Assembly: GCA_947561585.1 (NCBI GenBank)
Contig: CANNZV010000947.1
Span: 180,896 to 244,895 of the forward strand
Source of the DNA: Caprella mutica
Taxonomy: Eukaryota > Arthropoda > Malacostraca > Amphipoda > Caprellidae
Direction of reading: 5' to 3'
DNA: 64,000 nucleotides
A model generated the notes under the pieces. The model saw nothing but the letters and a program-made list of their open reading frames with translations. It was not told the origin of the DNA and did no database searches. This document shows, in pieces, positions 48,029 through 60,108 of this stretch (the first letter of the stretch is position 1; the number at the start of each line of letters is the position of its first letter). The position numbers and the translations under genes are program-made.

Positions 48029-49522
48029 AGAGTGTTATTTTGACCGATATATTCATGCTCTCAGTGTGTTATTTTGACCGATATATTCATGCTCTCAGAG
48101 TGTTATTTTGACCGATATATTCATGCTCTTAGAGTGTTATTTTGACCGATATATTCATACTCTCAGAGTGTTATTTTGACCGATATGTTCATACTCTCAG
48201 AGTGTTATTTTGACCGATATGTTCATGCTCTCAGAGTGTTATTTTGACCGATATATTCATGCTCTCAGAGTGTTATTTTGACCGATATGTTCATACTCTC
48301 AGAGTGTTATTTTGACCGATATGTTCATGCTCTCAGAGTGTTATTTTGACCGATATATTCATGCTCTCAGAGTGTTATTTTGACCGATATATTCATGCTC
48401 TCAGAGTGTTATTTTGACCGATATATTCATGCTCTCAGTGTGTTATTTTGACCGATATATTCATGCTCTCAGAGTGTTATTTTGACCGATATATTCATGC
48501 TCTCAGAGTGTTATTTTGACCGATATATTCATACTCTCAGTGTGTTATTTTGACCGATATATTCATGCTCTCAGAGTGATATTTTGACCGATATATTCAT
48601 GCTCTCAGAGTGATATATTTTGACCGATATATTCATGCTCTCAGAGTGTTATTTTGACCGATATATTCATGCTCTCAGTGTGTTATTTTGACCGATATAT
48701 TCATGCTCTCAGAGTGTTATTTTGACCGATATATTCATGCTCTCAGAGTGTTATTTTGACCGATATATTCATACTCTCAGTGTGTTATTTTGACCGATAT
48801 ATTCATGCTCTCAGTGTGTTATTTTGACCGATATATTCATGCTCTCAGAGTGTTATTTTGACCGATATATTCATGCTCTCAGTGTGTTATTTTGACCGAT
48901 ATATTCATACTCTCAGAGTGTTATTTTGACCGATATATTCATGCTCTCAGAGTGTTATTTTGACCGATATATTCATACTCTCAGTGTGTTATTTTGACCG
49001 ATATATTCATGCTCTCAGAGTGTTATTTTGACCGATATATTCATGCTCTCAGAGTGTTATTTTGACCGATATATTCATACTCTCAGTGTGTTATTTTGAC
49101 CGATATATTCATGCTCTCAGAGTGTTATTTTGACCGATATATTCATGCTCTCAGTGTGTTATTTTGACCGATATATTCATGCTCTCAGAGTGTTATTTTG
49201 ACCGATATATTCATGCTCTCAGTGTGTTATTTTGACCGATATATTCATGCTCTCAGAGTGTTATTTTGACCGATATATTCATGCTCTCAGTGTGTTATTT
49301 TGACCGATATATTCATGCTCTCAGAGTGTTATTTTGACCGATATATTCATGCTCTCAGAGTGTTATTTTGACCGATATATTCATACTCTCAGTGTGTTAT
49401 TTTGACCGATATATTCATGCTCTCAGTGTGTTATTTTGACCGATATATTCATGCTCTCAGAGTGTTATTTTGACCGATATATTCATACTCTCAGAGTGTT
49501 ATTTTGACCGATATCTTCATGC
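48029..49522 (+). repeat. Minisatellite, 34-bp monomer, highly homogeneous
   Basis: About 44 copies of a unit containing GTTATTTTGACCGATATATT then CATGCTCTCAGA. Variation is confined almost entirely to three sites (AGAG/AGTG, GATATA/GATATG, ATGCTC/ATACTC). The pattern of these variants repeats in groups of about three to eight units, indicating block amplification. One unit carries an extra TA. Confidence 0.97.
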
Positions 49523-49523
49523 T

Positions 49524-49857
49524 TCACTCTAAAATCTTCCCCTTTCCATTCAGAACAGGTTTAGACTGTAGAACAGAATATGCTTATCATGCTAGTAAAT
49601 ATATACCTGGATAAAAAGATGTGGAGTATTTGAAAAGAAAGACGGCAACGGGTCATGGAAAAGAACAGCTACGCGTGCAAAATTGGTAACACTTTTAATA
49701 AAGTATATCAGAGAAATCATGATTTGAGGCTTTATTTTACAATTGAAAGAAAGAAAAATATGTAAACAATAAAAGTTCGAACATTTGCAATGATACATTA
49801 TTATCAATTTTATTGATTTGTGCGATAAATCAATGGGAAACTGAGTAAGTAAATTAA
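49524..49857. other. Spacer between two large arrays
   Basis: AT-rich, with a 71-residue minus-strand frame lacking motifs. Nothing supported. Confidence 0.4.
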
Positions 49858-51523
49858 AACCTCTATTTTCTCTACCCTCTATCTTCTATCTCCTCTAACC
49901 TCTACCTCCTCTATCTTCTACCTCCTCTATCTTCTACCTCCTCTATCTTCTACCTACTCTATCTTCTACCTCTTCTATTTTCTACCTCCTCTATCTTCTA
50001 CCTCCTCTATCTTCTACCTCCTCTATCTCTACCTCCTCTATCTTCTACCTCCTCTATCTTCTACCTCCTCTATCCTCTACCTCCTCTATCTTCTACCTCC
50101 TCTATCCTCTACCTCCTCTATCTTCTACCTCCTCTATCCTCTACCTCCTCTATCTTCTACCTCCTCTATCTTCTACCTCCTCTATCTTCTACCTCCTCTA
50201 TCTTCTACCTCCTCTATCCTCTACCTCCTCTATCTTCTACCTCCTCTATCTTCTACCTCCTCTATCTTCTACCTCCTCTATCTTCTACCTCCTCTATCTT
50301 CTACCTCCTCTATCTTCTACCTCCTCTATCCTCTACCTCCTCTATCTTCTACCTACTCTATCTTCTACCTCTTCTATCTTCTACCTCCTCTATCTTCTAC
50401 CTCCTCTATCTTCTACCTCTCTATCTTCTACCTCCTCTATCTCTACCTCCTCTATCTTCTACCTCCTCTATCTTCTACCTCCTCTATCCTCTACCTCCTC
50501 TATCTTCTACCTCCTCTATCTTCTACCTCCTCTATCCTCTACCTCCTCTATCCTCTACCTCCTCTATCTTCTACCTCCTCTATCCTCTACCTCCTCTATC
50601 TTCTACCTCCTCTATCTTCTACCTCCTCTATCTTCTACCTCCTCTATCTTCTACCTCCTCTATCTTCTACCTCCTCTATCCTTTACCTCCTCTATCCTCT
50701 ACCTCCTCTATCTTCTACCTCCTCTATCTTCTACCTCCTCTATCTTCTACCTCCTCTATCCTCTACCTCCTCTATCTTCTACCTCCTCTATCTTCTACCT
50801 CCTCTATCTTCTACCTCCTCTATCTTCTACCTCCTCTATCCTCTACCTCCTCTATCTTCTACCTCCTCTATCTTCTACCTCCTCTATCTTCTACCTCCTC
50901 TATCCTCTACCTCCTCTATCTTCTACCTCCTCTATCTTCTACCTCCTCTATCTTCTACCTCCTCTATCTTCTACCTCCTCTATCTTCTACCTCCTCTATC
51001 TTCTACCTCCTCTATCTTCTACCTCCTCTATCTTCTACCTCCTCTATCTTCTACCTCCTCTATCTTCTACCTCCTCTATCTTCTACCTCCTCTATCTTCT
51101 ACCTCCTCTATCTTCTACCTCCTCTATCTTCTACCTCCTCTATCCTCTACCTCCTCTATCTTCTACCTCCTCTATCTTCTACCTCCTCTATCTTCTACCT
51201 CCTCTATCTTCTACCTCCTCTATCCTCTACCTCCTCTATCTTCTACCTCCTCTATCTTCTACCTCCTCTATCTTCTACCTCCTCTATCCTCTACCTCCTC
51301 TATCCTCTACCTCCTCTATCTTCTACCTCCTCTATCTTCTACCTCCTCTATCTTCTACCTCCTCTATCAAACCTCCTCTATCTTTTACCTCCTCTATCCT
51401 CTACCTCCTCTATCTTCTACCTCGTCTAACCTCTACCTCCTCTATCCTCTACCTCCTCTATCCTCTACCTCCTCTATCCTCTACCTCCTCTCCTCTACCT
51501 CCTCTCTCCTCTACCTTCTAATT
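49858..51523 (+). repeat. Pyrimidine minisatellite, 16-bp monomer
   Basis: About 104 copies of CTACCTCCTCTATCTT with CTCT/TTCT variants. The only purine on the plus strand in most units is A at two positions, so the strand is almost all C and T over 1.67 kb. Units within the centre are nearly identical. Such strand asymmetry favours triplex (H-DNA) formation and slippage. Confidence 0.97.
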
Positions 51524-52349
51524 TTCTTCTATTTGGTGAAAGTCTCCAGTGCAAATGAATGTCTAACTCTCTGCCGTCTCACAGACCAATGCTAAGATCA
51601 CAAAGAAATTGTCCGTGTCATCTATTAACATCTGCTAATTAAAAAAAGTACGGCAAACACCATCCCATTTGGATACAAGAAAAAAAGAGAAATTGGTTAA
51701 TATTTAGAAAAACAGATCAAAATATGGATATATTATATAGTGTTCATAGTTTTATGCTCATACTTTGATGTTTTTTAATAAAAACTTCTTGAAATTTTTT
51801 ATGAGTTAATTAATTCATATTTGATAATTAGTTAACTAAACGAATTATCGCAAATAATAAAAACATGTTTAGGAAAATTTAATTTTTTAACAAAATTAAT
51901 TTTGTTTAAAAGTAAAATGATAGAACAATTTGACAGTACTTTGACACCTACTGTTTTTGAATATTCAAACTATTAAAACTTTAACGAATTAAAAGTTAAC
52001 ATTTTAAACAGATTTAATATTGTACCATTATTTTATTTACATTTTTACTATGTTCTTTTGAATTCAAAAATAATGATATTTCCATTCTTTATGAAGTTAA
52101 ATTTAGGAGAAGTTTATGCATGAAGCTATTAAATAAATATCACCGAGCAAATAAATCTAAGAAAACTGTCAAATAAGCATAATGATTGAAGGGGAATTAA
52201 TGTAAGAGAATATCCAGTCTTTATTTTGTTGCCATTAGACCTGTGAATTTAAAGCTAGTGAAGATGGTAGGAAATACCTCCCTGTCTATTATTTTATCCC
52301 TAGTAGAAAATAATAGCATTAAATAGCATCACACTCGGCTAACCATTTC
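51524..52349. other. Gene-free stretch after the pyrimidine array
   Basis: AT-rich. At 51,568-51,640 a plus-strand pattern TCTCTGCCGTCTCACAG followed by TNAKITKKLSVSSINIC and TAA resembles a terminal exon, but no partner exon was found. Confidence 0.35.
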
Positions 52350-53197
52350 CATCACATGCCTAATACCATCACACGCCTAATACCATCACATGCCTAATAC
52401 CATCACATGCCTAATACCATCACATGCCTAATACCATCACATGCCTAATACCATCACATGCCTAATACCATCACATGCCTAATACCATCACATGCCTAAT
52501 ACCATCACATGCCTAATACCATCACATGCCTAATACCATCACATGCCTAATACCATCACACGCCTAATACCATCACATGCCTAATACCATCACATGCCTA
52601 ATACCATCACATGCCTAATACCATCACATGCCTAATACCATCACATGCCTAATACCATCACATGCCTAATACCATCACATGCCTAATACCATCACATGCC
52701 TAATACCATCACATGCCTAATACCATCACATGCCTAATACCATCACATGCCTAATACCATCACATGCCTAATACCATCACATGTCTAATACCATCACATG
52801 CCTAATACCATCACATGTCTAATACCATCACATGCCTAATACCATCACATGCCTAATACCATCATATGCCTAATACCATCACATGCCTAATACCATCACA
52901 TGCCTAATACCATCACATGCCTAATACCATCACATGTCTAATACCATCACATGCCTAATACCATCACATGCCTAATACCATCACATGCCTAATACCATCA
53001 CATGTCTAATACCATCACATGCCTAATACCATCACATGCCTAATACCATCACATGCATAATACCATCACATGCACAATACCATCACATGCATAATACCAT
53101 CACATGCCTAATACCATCACATGCCTAATACCATCACATGCCTAATACCATCACATGCCTAATACCATCACATACCTAATACCATCACATGCCTAAA
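52350..53197 (+). repeat. Minisatellite, 17-bp monomer
   Basis: About 50 copies of CATCACATGCCTAATAC. Rare variants (CACGCC, CATGTC, CATGCA) cluster towards the right, and the left half is nearly uniform. Confidence 0.97.
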
Positions 53198-53231
53198 CAA
53201 TCTAACACGAAACTTAGTATCTAATAACTTA

Positions 53232-53819
53232 CAGGTAAAGCTCGTTTAACGACAGAACTATGTTCCTGAAAAATCAAGAGGTCGCTATACGGATCTAGCG
53301 TTCGCTGTAAAGTCACATAATTAGTTCAGTTGGGGATTTGAACTTTGTAAGTTTTCTTTAACAGTATTTCAAAGAAACGCTAGTGAAAGTGAACAATTTC
53401 ATATTATTATTAAATAAGAAAACCTTATAATATTTATATTACTTACTAATATAAATGTACGAAATAAGAAGGTAGGTAAAAAAATATTAGCAACTGAATA
53501 AATATTTGTATTACGTGAAAATATACGATAGTTACAATTCTTCTAAAACTCTATAGAGCTTTTCTAATCACAGGTAATGTGGCGGAAAGGAGTAACAAGA
53601 TCAAATTACTGAAAACCCTAAAAACAATACATCAAGTGTTGATTGTAAATTGTAATATAATAAATATATTAATAGATACTTAGTAGACGTATAAAATATT
53701 TGTTAAACCGTATAATTTAAAGAGGTTGCTTTAGGAGCTGTATGACTCTTAGAACGGATAATTTTTGTCCTTGTAGGGAGTGCCCGTTTAAAGATAGTCT
53801 GATGTACGAGCTTTACCTG
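53232..53819. mobile_element. TA-flanked CAGG-ended MITE, copy 1
   Basis: Ends CAGGTAAAGCTCGT and ACGAGCTTTACCTG are perfect complements over 14 bp, flanked on both sides by TA, the Tc1/mariner target duplication. 588 bp with no coding frame. A related element with CAGGCAT ends lies at 62.6-63.4 kb. Confidence 0.88.
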
Positions 53820-53929
53820 TATATGTTTAATAGATGCTTTATTCTCCACAGTCTTCTAGACAGCTAAAAATAATATAACTATGTTCTTTTCTGAAAACCT
53901 TACATATTCTAAAGTAAACTGTAAGTAGC

Positions 53930-54260
53930 TTACGGTGCACAGTACATAGCCTACAGTACAAAGTACATATGCTATGGTACACAGTACATATTCTACAGTA
54001 AACAGTACATATTCTACAGTAAACAGTACATAGCCTACAGTACACAGTACATAGCCTACAGTACAAAGTACATAGCCTACAGTACACAGTACATATAGTC
54101 TCAAATACACAGTCTACAGTATATATGTAGTGTTCAGTAAACAGTACAGAGTTTCCAGTACACAGTTCATCGTTTTCAACACACTGTCTCCAAAACACAG
54201 TCCATAATTTGCAGTACACAGTTTCCCGTATATAATTTCCAGTATGTTTAGTTTCCAGTA
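53930..54260 (+). repeat. Minisatellite of CTACAGTACACAGTACATAG
   Basis: About nine good copies of a 20-21-bp unit to 54,115, then decayed CAGTACACAGTTT-like units to about 54,260. Minus-strand frames of Cys/Thr/Val/Tyr repeats are artefacts. Confidence 0.88.
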
Positions 54261-54349
54261 CATCGATTCTAGTAACTGCAACAACAACAACTACCTGTTT
54301 GTTTTGTTCATTTTCTCGTGATTTTGGTATATCCGTCAGTACCATCGCT

Positions 54350-54571
54350 ATATTTACATTCACTATACCATTGGTATATTTGCAGTCACTATACCATTGG
54401 TACTTATATTTACTGTCACTACCATTGGTATATTTACAGTCACTATACCATTGGTATATTTACAGTCACTATACCATTGGTATATTTACAGTCACTATAC
54501 CATTGGTATATTTACAGTCACTATACCATTGGTATATTTACAGTCACTATACCATTGGTATGTTTACAGTC
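54350..54571 (+). repeat. Minisatellite, 26-bp monomer
   Basis: Eight to nine copies of ATTTACAGTCACTATACCAT with a TGGTAT tail. ATACCATTGGTAT in each unit is a near-perfect palindrome. Confidence 0.93.
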
Positions 54572-55072
54572 AATCGCAGGTGTAAGTGACCGGTACAGTC
54601 ATTCACAGGTAACTTTTTCCCTAGTAATTACAGGTAATATATTGCATATACATCATTAAATTTCTTTTAATACCCATATACTGTTACAACCAGTGATTAT
54701 TATCTAACAGTTTTTTCTTGGTTGTACCTTCACATTATAATCATTTTAATGATATGAAATTAAAGAAAGAACACACTACGGTCTTTCTTTGATGAGAATT
54801 TAATATGCAAAATAATAAGATTGATTTTTTCATAATTAATATCGTTATCATATTTGCCCCTTCATAACATTTTACATATAATTAATTATAAATATATATA
54901 TATATAATGAATTATCTAAATGTTAATTAATTGGTAATCTGCTCGAAAGTTATTCTCTGAATTTGTAATACGAGATTGAAACTCATATCTTTTTTTTAAT
55001 TGATCTAATTTAAATTTTTAAATCTACTTCAATAAATTATACGAAAGAGATAAAGAGTAAGTATATAGGTAT
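54572..55072. other. AT-rich spacer
   Basis: No gene. A short inverted pair, ACACACTACGG..., is not convincing as an element. Confidence 0.4.
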
Positions 55073-55640
55073 TAAAGTACCTGACAGTTAGCCAGTAAAG
55101 TACCTGACAGTTAGCCAGTAAAGTACCTGACAGTTAGCCAGTAAAGTACCTGACAGTTAGCCAGTAAAGTACCTGACAGTTAGCCAGTAAAGTACCTGAC
55201 AGTTAGCCAGTAAAGTACCTGACAGTTAGCCAGTAAAGTACCTGACAGTTAGCCAGTAAAGTACCTGACAGTTAGCCAGTAAAGTACCTGACAGTTAGCC
55301 AGTAAAGTACCTGACAGTTAGCCAGTAAAGTACCTGACAGTTAGCCAGTAAAGTACCTGACAGTTAGCCAGTAAAGTACCTGACAGTTAGCCAGTAAATT
55401 ACCTGACAGTTAGCCAGTAATTACCTGACAGTTAGCCAGTTCAGCGGACAGTTAGCCATTTCAGCGGACAATTAGCCAGAAATTACCTGACAGTTAGCCA
55501 GTTCACCTGAAATTTAGCCAGTCACCTAACAGTTAGCCAGTAAATTACCAAACAGTTAGCCAGTAAAGTACCTGACAGTTAGCCAGTAATTACCTGACAG
55601 TTAGCCAGTTACCTGATAGTTAGCCAGTTAATCACCTGAC
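55073..55640 (+). repeat. Minisatellite, 23-bp monomer with degenerate right edge
   Basis: About 14 nearly perfect copies of AGTACCTGACAGTTAGCCAG with a TAA joint up to about 55,395. These are followed by ten or so shortened or mutated units. The sharp identity gradient suggests active expansion from the left. Confidence 0.95.
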
Positions 55641-56378
55641 AGTTCAGGTGACTACAGTCTCTGTCATTAGCCATACAAGGTATAAATAATGACAATGTTT
55701 AGATGCCTGGCACCACCGCTTCACTAAATAGGATATTATTGCTTGCATAATAGCACTAAATACAGTGTCACGTGGGTGTGTTTGTAGACAAACTTTAAAC
55801 CAGTTACTTAAACTACAACTAACAACGTACTATGCTATTTTATAGTATACAAATAACGTAGTATAGTAATGTACTATACTATAGTGTATGCGTAATAGTC
55901 TTAGATATTTGTTATTAGCAATATAATGATAATATAATAATTATATCTTTATAGAAAAAATCTTAGGTAAATTATAAAAACGGACAATATAAATTTCAAT
56001 AAACATACAGCTAAAAAGATACAAAATAGATTCATTATCCAGCCCATACGAAGTATAAAAACTTTTCGGGCAGTACAAATACTATATAGTTAAAGTCTCT
56101 GCCTTTAAACTGAAACCATTTCATTCGAACACCCTAATTTCAAAAAGAATTGCTAATAAATATTTCTTAGGTATCTTTAAGTAATTTCTACAATTACTAA
56201 GAAAATTATTTAAAATAAACATTTCATATGAAAGAAAAAAGAAAGACAAAAAGTAAATTTAAGGTTCCTAATTTGAAATTGTTTCAATTTTATTAATGAA
56301 ATTGATTTAATTTTATTAATGAAATTGTTTCAAGAAATTAAGTTGTTTTCTTTTCTTTATCCAAACTATGAAGTAATA
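55641..56378. other. AT-rich spacer
   Basis: Contains GTACTATACTATAGTGTA-type palindromic words at about 55,860-55,890. No gene was found. Confidence 0.4.
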
Positions 56379-56536
56379 TAGGTGATGGTATACACATAGT
56401 ATGATGGTATACACATAGTATGATGGTACACACATAGTATGATGTTATACACATAGTATGATGGTACACACATAGTATGATGGTATACACATAGTATGAT
56501 GGTACACACATAGTATGATGGTACACACATAGTATA
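56379..56536 (+). repeat. Minisatellite, 19-bp monomer
   Basis: About eight copies of GTATGATGGTATACACATA with TAC/TAT variants. The minus-strand repeat frame (YYVYTIILCVYHH) is an artefact. Confidence 0.93.
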
Positions 56537-59500
56537 CATTTAGAATCTAATGCTCCTCTTCTTCTACCAACCAATTGCAAGAAGTGATAACCTCTTAAAG
56601 AGCAAAAAAGCAGGAAGTCGAACTGTGAGAATGGATTGCAATCGTTTATAAGACAGCCAATGATGATTGTTAGGTGTGTAATTAGTGCAGGTAAATAACG
56701 TATACCTTTGATAGCTACTGTGCCATTGGGTAATGTATTGTCTCTTGCATTGACACATTAAGCAATAGCATTAATAATAGGGTCAATTACTTTTGAAATG
56801 TAAATTTTAACAATAAATATTATCAATTTATATCTTTAAAGAAGAAATAGATATTTTGTTTTAATTAATAGGTATAATTATATTTTCTACAAGTTTTTCA
56901 ATCAGTCCATGGCTTCTTTTTCACTGATTGTACTCTCGTCTGACTTTCAAGTAAAGACTTCTGTTGAAAATGAAAGTGAAGCAGTAGCAAAAAGAGGAAA
57001 ATGGAGAGGTAGGTACTTCAGGCCGCTAGAGACTCTGGGACAGGTGTGCTTCATTAATTAGTAAGGTTAATGGTAATCATAATCGGATGATATACTTTGA
57101 ACAGGTAAAAATGAAACTCGGGCAACCCTGATAACAAAAAGTTGATATGGCGTCTGCTGGTCACAAGTTTCCAATTATTGACCCATCTACATGCCAGAAA
57201 GACTGTGAATTTTAGTATATTTACTTGGTATGCATTGTGCATCAGTTCTAAATGTACTCCATACAACAACATAAGAACACTACCAAATTTCCAATACATT
57301 CTTCAGCATCCCCAAAGCTCTCCATAACCCGAAGATAATGTTTGGCTGTGGTCAGATCAAGTTGTTAAGGTTTATTAGGTATCATTTCTCGCCAGTGAGT
57401 ATGCCTAATAACATGAACCGCTACGCCATGACACTGTTGTTGTCTGTCTCTGCAATATGTACCTACCTAGGCACTCTAGCTCTGCTATATGTACCTACCT
57501 AGGCACTCTAGTACATCCATACTAGACAGAACTATCATCACAAAAGAGCCTGGTCTTGTAAGGTATCTATACACTAGTTTGCCTGCTACAGCCTAACTGT
57601 ACCTACACAAATGCCCCTCGGTTGAAAAAGTGAAAACTCGCCCCAGCACAGGTTTTACAGCGGGAATGTGTTTTTTCTCTCTATGCACAACAATCTACCC
57701 GCCTATTTATATTCTAGATGCCATTCAGTACGAGAACCTTTCTCTCGACATGAGTTTTAGCCGTTTGGATGTTTGACGTGACCACAGCATGAGTAAGATG
57801 AACCAGATTGGCACAATCGTTCCGAGACATGCGGAGATTGTAAGTCATTACCATACTGGTTTCGCTCAAAGTCTTATGGCATTATAATAACTTGTGCATA
57901 ATCTTATAATGAATAATGTGCTGTGATGCTGTTATATTTAAAATACGTTCATGCAGACAGGTTGAGATGGAAGTGGTTAAAAAGATAAACACTGTGTAAT
58001 AATGGTACCTACCTGTTATAAACTATTTGAAAGTATTATATCAACAAGAAGCTGAATAACTATTATAGGTGGAAACTTACGATCATCAATCACACAAGAT
58101 TAGTAATAAGATCACTGTAAAAACTCCATATGAATTTATTAGACGAAAGTTACGATAGATGATCGAATAGAACTGTTAGAATTGTGTTGCTTAAAGTAAA
58201 ACAACACATGGAATGCATCCGTGCTTTTGGAATTATTGTTTCGTTCGTGCATTGCTTTATTTCAATGCAGTTGTGCAAGTCTAAATGTTATAATGCTGCA
58301 TTCAGTGACATTTTGGAACTCACTTACGTTAGTTCACAGTTATGTTTTTGGCGAGGGAGACACATAATGCATCCTGGTGCAAGACCTTCCGTAATTCAGT
58401 TATGACTACTTCTTGAAAATAAAAACAGAATGCGTAAACAATATTAAGAAACTGTTTGATAGTCAAATTTATGGATGAAACCTGAGTGGTCAATATTGAC
58501 ACGAAAAAAGAGAAGATCAAATTTCACCACTCTGATTTAAATAATTGTGAATTGAATGAATAAACAGCACTTGTATTTATTTTAAACTTAGGAATATCAT
58601 TTTAATAACAAGACTTGAAAGCTTAACTTCATAATTTACAGTTAATTTTTTTACAGTTCTACCCGTTATCTTTGGAAAAAGGATAACTGTGGATATAAAA
58701 TTATGATTGCGCATGACTAAATATAACTGTACGTAATTTTAATTTAGCGAAATACAAGAGCACAGCTAGTCAGTGTCACGTAGCGTAAAAATTGCATTTT
58801 ACGCCACATATTTAAGGCATTTTCTAAACTTCGTGTGAGATCTCGCATATTGTTCTAGGTTTCCCCTACTTTCAAAGTTAGAGCGATATGCCTAATTTTA
58901 ATTATATTGCCCCTCATTGCCAGCTCTCGCCACATAGGTACCGCAATAATCACATTTTGGGAAGAGAATGCCTAGTGAAATGAGTAAAATGAATCACCAC
59001 AAGAATATCCTTTGTATTCATGACATGCAGATAATAATAGCAGCTCTAAACAATGGCTACATTGTAGCTAAAGGCATTTAAATGGATATGTGTACCACAT
59101 AGCTTTCTTGCATAAGCTCTGACATAGGGTTGTCCATAAATGACACCTATAGTATGCATGCTGTAAAAAACATTCGAGAGGAGACTTATATGGTCAGGAA
59201 GGAGAAAGTAAAAGTGGGTGCAGGTACACAAACGTACGCACTCACCTTTACGCGGTGAATGGGCCAACGAAAAGTACGGGGACAGGTAAGAATTATTTAC
59301 GGGGTTTGAAATGAAATGCAAGTTGATATCTGTATGGTAACATGTCTTATTGTATTTAGCATATTGGAAAAAACATTTCTGTTTCGAAAGATATGTTTTC
59401 TGTTATGAACAAGAATCAATTACAAATATTTCAAAATATTTTATGTAAATACATAAAATATATAATAAAAAATATTTTTATATAAAAAAATGTTTCAAAA

Positions 59501-59931
59501 TATTTTTTGGCTAAGCCAAGACGAAATATTAATTGTATTATCATTACTAGTTACCTAGAATAAAAATCTTTTATTTTAATCTTTTATTTAATGTAAAAAT
59601 ATTGTTTTCTTCAACAAAATAAAGAAATAATAAAAAATTATACTTAAATTACTGTTTGGTGCAGATAAAATATGTTTTCAAAATACTTAACAGTGTTGAA
59701 AATAGAACTGTTTACTATGATTAAAACAGAGGTAAAATTAATTAGTGTAATGGATACCTCATAGAGCGATAACAACACAGGTAAAATAACTAAAATTAAT
59801 TAATGGTACCAATACCTCTTAAGCTGGTAACACAATATTAACATTAAGTTAGTAACTGTTCAAGGAAGTAAAGTTTCCAGGGGAAATTAGAAAAACAATT
59901 GACGGCGTAGGTTAGTAGGACGCTTGACCCC
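56537..59931. other. Less repetitive stretch with weak exon-like patches
   Basis: No array. There is a two-copy 32-bp repeat (TATGTACCTACCTAGGCACT) at 57,455-57,510. A plus-strand MSKMNQIGTIVPRHAEI followed by GTAAGTCA at 57,789-57,839 could be a first exon but has no other support. A minus-strand patch at 58.3 kb is listed separately. At 59,240-59,255 a CCGCGTAAAG|GTGAGTGC donor-like site occurs on the minus strand. Confidence 0.4.
58334..58422 (-). CDS. Candidate minus-strand exon
   Basis: After TGTTTTTATTTTCAAG the minus strand reads VVITELRKVLHQDALCVSLA in less AT-rich sequence. A strong donor form, AAC|GTAAGTGA, follows at about 58,327, but an in-frame TAA lies just before it; a weaker GTGAAC lies 12 bp earlier. 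It could be a 5' exon of the JAKMIP-like gene or of another gene. The coding look is seen; the assignment is only a guess. Confidence 0.25.
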
Positions 59932-59991
59932 GCCTACATTGTAGGCAGGCGCGTATACAAGGGGGGGGCATTTGGGGCAGATGCCCCCCCC
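59932..59991. other. GC-rich hairpins beside the transposon palindrome
   Basis: GCCTACATTGTAGGC (7-bp arms, one-base loop) is followed 14 bp later by a G8 run and its complementary C8 run (arms GGGGGGGGCAT and ATGCCCCCCCC, nine-base loop). G8/C8 hairpins of this kind occur at the termini of some hAT-type elements, from memory, so this may mark an outer element end. Confidence 0.5.
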
Positions 59992-60108
59992 TTGAGGTCT
60001 GAACTTTTTAAAAATAAATCTACGGATTTAAAAAATATACGGATTAATCCTCCAAATTGAAGAAATGTCAATTATTTGATTATTTTAATTGTTTTTGACA
60101 TGCTTGAA

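Noticed and set aside
51568..51640. Possible terminal exon after TCTCACAG
   Set aside because: Only about 17 codons before TAA and no partner exon; the pyrimidine tract is a tail of the adjacent array.
21398..53197. CRISPR-like repeat arrays
   Set aside because: Units are head-to-tail with no unique spacers, in eukaryotic spliced context; no cas genes.
53839..54363. 174-residue minus-strand ORF
   Set aside because: Most of it is the 20-21-bp repeat (CTVGYVL/YCRLCTV); the rest has no motif.
57789..57839. Possible first exon starting MSKMNQIG and ending at GTAAGTCA
   Set aside because: One Met and a good donor are not enough; no promoter signal or downstream exon on the plus strand was found.
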